Part shown: positions 30,736 to 32,786 of the stretch, piece by piece
Numbering within the stretch: the stretch's first letter is position 1
How the letters are laid out: every line of letters begins with the position of its first letter
Assembly: GCA_944393045.1 (NCBI GenBank)
Contig: CALXYT010000024.1
Location: forward strand, 1 to 32,786
Origin: an uncultured Succinivibrionaceae bacterium
GTDB taxonomy: Bacteria; Pseudomonadota; Gammaproteobacteria; Enterobacterales; Succinivibrionaceae
Length of the DNA: 32,786 nucleotides
Direction: 5' to 3'
Position numbers and translations under genes: made by a program
The notes under the pieces: model-generated
Told to the model about the DNA's origin: nothing
What the model saw: only the letters and a program-made list of their open reading frames with translations
Databases searched by the model: none

Positions 30736-31404
30736 TTAATATTGCAGGTTTATATTAAAATTTAAGACAGGGATATTATGTTTAATAGCATAATTTAACA
30801 TAGCTCCTTTAGGACATACGGCATATGGCGTAGTTGTAGCCTTAAGCATAGCAATATCATTTACGCTATCACCATATCCTTCACTATTACTTAAATTCCA
30901 GCCCATTTTATTGCATAGTTCATTGAGGTGCTCAACTTTGCCTTCTTGATGACAAATTAGCGGATCTACCTCACCTGTGATACGGTGTTTATTATCATAA
31001 AGAACTTTTGTTGCCACAAAATACTTTATACCTAAGGCATGAGCAATGCGCTCAACCAAGATATCAGTAGTAGCAGAGGCAATAATTACTATTTCATCTT
31101 GTAGGAGTTTTGATTTAATTAGTTTTTTAGCTTTAGGATATACTGCTGGTAAAACTTTATTATTAACAAAATCATCAAGTAACGGCGCTAATTGCTCAGG
31201 AGTTTTTCCGATAAGAGGTTTTAGAACAAAACGATAATAAGCCATAATATCTACCTGGCCTTGATAGAATAGTTCAAGTAGACCATCGTCTTGTTTACGG
31301 TAATCTTTGTCAATAATATTATGTTCTAGCATAGTATCTAAGAACATAGTTACACTATCACCGTTAATTACTGTGCCATCTAAATCAAAAACAGCTATAC
31401 GCAT
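30736..31404 (-). CDS. HAD-IB family phosphatase (SerB/PgpC-like)
   Basis: A 222-residue cytoplasmic hydrolase. Motif I is FDLDGTVINGDS (nucleophile D7, acid D9), motif II is VIIASATTDI (Ser/Thr), the Lys is near GKVEHLNEL, and motif III/IV is GYGDSVNDIAML. The helical cap between motifs I and II (about 20-90) defines subclass IB, which includes phosphoserine phosphatase and the membrane-less PgpC-like enzymes. The substrate cannot be decided. The start is the ATG at 31404, directly reading MRIAVFDLDGT, with Shine-Dalgarno AAGGAAG about 9 bases upstream. An in-frame TTG at 31425 overlaps that Shine-Dalgarno region and is unlikely. The AAA-ATPase-like gene ends 29 bp upstream on the same strand, so they may be co-transcribed. 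Confidence 0.85.
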   Translation of the reverse strand: MRIAVFDLDGTVINGDSVTMFLDTMLEHNIIDKDYRKQDDGLLELFYQGQVDIMAYYRFVLKPLIGKTPEQLAPLLDDFVNNKVLPAVYPKAKKLIKSKLLQDEIVIIASATTDILVERIAHALGIKYFVATKVLYDNKHRITGEVDPLICHQEGKVEHLNELCNKMGWNLSNSEGYGDSVNDIAMLKATTTPYAVCPKGAMLNYAIKHNIPVLNFNINLQY

Positions 31405-31433
31405 TTGACGCTTCTTCCTTAACAACGATTTAT

Positions 31434-32624
31434 TTAAAGATCTTTTATATTGTTAGCTTCAGTTAATGCCATAGAGTAAATATCACGCATTTCACGATTA
31501 GTTAGAGCAGAATAATAAGTATAAAGTTGCATTGCTTCGGAAATTTGGATATCGATATGAGAAAAAGAATATATCCCAAGTTGACTTAATAAAGCAAAAA
31601 TTTTTACATTTTTTAAGCTACTGTATTCACAAAAGTCATAGTCACAATTATTAGGGGTAAGTAATTTTTCATGAACTCGACCATTACTCTTTAATAATTT
31701 GGGTAAAAATTTTTGGATATGTTCATATGGATAAAAGAGTTTATATTGGTTTTGGTCACGCAAACTTAAAAAGCTTTTAATACTGGCAGGACGCATTAGT
31801 TTGATATTATGAGTTGTAAAACGGTAATTGCCATACCAGTCATTAAGTTTTCCTAAAAATTCTTCTACTGTTTGCTCTGCTGAATCAGCCTCATCTTGAA
31901 TAAAATCAAGGTAATATTTTTTCATTTCACCTTTCGTAAAGCCACAAACGGTAGTAGAGCGTTCGGAGTTAGTTAAATCGTTTACGTAATTTAACCCTTC
32001 ACAGTTTTCATAGCAGAAATAAAACTTTGATTCACCTGTGATTAAGCACCAATCAATAAAAATCTCGCAATCTTCTAATGCTTTATAAAATTCAAATAAC
32101 GCGCAATTTAGTTCTTGTAAGTTACTTTTAAATAAGTTATCGATAATTGGGGTATCGTAATTATCGATTAAGATGATGATTTTACCAGTCCTGCTTGCTT
32201 TAGTAAGTTCTTCAATAAAGGTAGTAGTAAGACAGTAGATATTAGCTGATTTTAAGCAATGATTATCAATCCCCATCTCAAATGTTTTTGTGCGATAAAA
32301 ACCAAATAGGTATTCTTTTAAATCATCAGGTGTTTTAAATGGTTTACTCCCAAAATCCAGTTTAATAATTAAATGTTCGGGCAATTTAATATCATATGAT
32401 TTATAGGAAAGATTCTGTAATAAAGGCTCATCAGGGTGAGCGAACATATGATAGATAGTATCTAATAGTACAGTTTTACCAAAACCAAAAGGACGGAGTA
32501 ATAACTCAAAGACGTCATGATCTTTATATAATTCTACAATCTGCTCAGTTTTATCGATATAGGCATCATCACCCGTTATAAGATCTATAAAAGACTGGTT
32601 GCTATTTGATTCAAAAAAATCCAT
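31434..32624 (-). CDS. AAA-ATPase-like protein (PF09820 type) without the usual nuclease domain
   Basis: A 396-residue protein. The N-terminal part FIDLITGDDAYIDKTEQIVEL, seen as DDAYIDKTEQI, and Walker A LLRPFGFGKTVLLDT match the AAA-ATPase-like family (usual form RPRRFGKS). The Walker B region reads IIILIDNYDTPIID, where the family normally has LIDEYDKPI, so the catalytic Glu is replaced by Asn. ITGESKFYF also fits the family's sensor strand. Full family members have about 500-550 residues with a C-terminal PD-(D/E)XK-like domain; this one ends soon after that domain should begin. Family function is unknown, and such genes are often multiplied in gut anaerobes. The ATG at 32624 is chosen; a GTG at 32636 would add four residues. 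Neither has a strong Shine-Dalgarno. It lies 70 bp from an IS end. Confidence 0.75.
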   Translation of the reverse strand: MDFFESNSNQSFIDLITGDDAYIDKTEQIVELYKDHDVFELLLRPFGFGKTVLLDTIYHMFAHPDEPLLQNLSYKSYDIKLPEHLIIKLDFGSKPFKTPDDLKEYLFGFYRTKTFEMGIDNHCLKSANIYCLTTTFIEELTKASRTGKIIILIDNYDTPIIDNLFKSNLQELNCALFEFYKALEDCEIFIDWCLITGESKFYFCYENCEGLNYVNDLTNSERSTTVCGFTKGEMKKYYLDFIQDEADSAEQTVEEFLGKLNDWYGNYRFTTHNIKLMRPASIKSFLSLRDQNQYKLFYPYEHIQKFLPKLLKSNGRVHEKLLTPNNCDYDFCEYSSLKNVKIFALLSQLGIYSFSHIDIQISEAMQLYTYYSALTNREMRDIYSMALTEANNIKDL

Positions 32625-32695
32625 GTAATCATCCACAAATTCTTGGTAGTTTAGATTAACTTAGATATTACCATAAAAGCAAGTAAGATACATAG

Positions 32696-32786
32696 CAATG
32701 ACATACTCACCACGCATAAATGCGGGGGGTTCTAGTATCAACAAATCTAGCCTACTTTTGTAGGTCTTACAAATTCTCCTCTAAGA
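32696..32786 (-). mobile_element. Right end of an IS200/IS605-family (TnpB-type) element, cut by the window edge
   Basis: On the minus strand, bases 32786-32747 read LRGEFVRPTKVG-stop, a likely TnpB C-terminal tail. The same subterminal hairpin and GAGTATGTCATTG end as at 1-76 follow. The segment 32696-32771 is the inverse of 1-76 with two substitutions, one of which weakens the outer stem. Similarity stops after the final CATTG, marking the element edge near 32696. The element body extends beyond the window. Confidence 0.7.

Noticed and set aside
1-32786. Composite transposon or genomic island spanning the window
   Set aside because: IS200/IS605 elements are single-stranded transposons that do not form classical composites, and the interior carries core genes such as topA, folE, truA, nadA and rplY with uniform base composition.

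Overview
This is an AT-rich (by eye about one-third G+C) stretch of chromosome from a Gram-negative gammaproteobacterium. The lineage rests on several family matches: CmoM, a Bcp-type peroxiredoxin, a DUF2057 (YccT/CsgI-type) exported protein, a short single-domain L25, the sohB-topA gene pair known from enteric bacteria, and four outer-membrane porins of the general porin type. The low G+C, the porin expansion, the PF09820-type AAA-ATPase-like gene and a fumarate/succinate-fermenter-like flavour suggest an anaerobic or microaerophilic host-associated member such as Succinivibrionaceae. That last placement is inference.

Layout. The two ends of the window are near-identical 76-bp segments in inverted orientation (1-76 and 32696-32771, two mismatches). 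Each looks like the right end of an IS200/IS605 (TnpB) element, and both point inwards. Just inside the left end lie a truncated type I restriction specificity gene (131-871, minus) and the right end of a second, unrelated TnpB element (936-1121, minus). This makes the left 1.1 kb a degraded mobile or defence zone. Housekeeping genes follow: an ABC exporter (1224-3068), folE-truA (3244-4705), bcp (minus), cmoM, an NhaD-type antiporter (minus) and a DUF2057 exported protein (minus).

The centre (about 8.8-18.5 kb) is the most distinctive part. Four porin paralogues lie in the same direction, each with its own upstream region and intrinsic terminator. Between the third and fourth sits a 990-residue membrane protein with an LTA-synthase/sulfatase fold whose expected catalytic residues appear to be substituted. 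The first porin has a 0.9-kb upstream region holding a candidate structured small RNA with its own promoter and terminator. The third has a strong promoter with a palindrome in its spacer and a CRP-like site upstream.

The right part returns to core genes: nadA (NAD synthesis), a CstA-family transporter, rplY (ribosomal protein L25), a CvfB-like S1 protein, a Set-family sugar exporter, sohB-topA, an unknown two-helix membrane protein, a HAD-IB phosphatase (minus) and an AAA-ATPase-like protein (minus) next to the right IS end.

Genes that plausibly work together are folE-truA (19-bp gap), sohB-topA (50-bp gap), the porin/pseudo-sulfatase group (envelope) and the ATPase-HAD pair (minus strand). 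Most other genes are single transcription units bounded by clear intrinsic terminators. No tRNA, rRNA or CRISPR array was seen.
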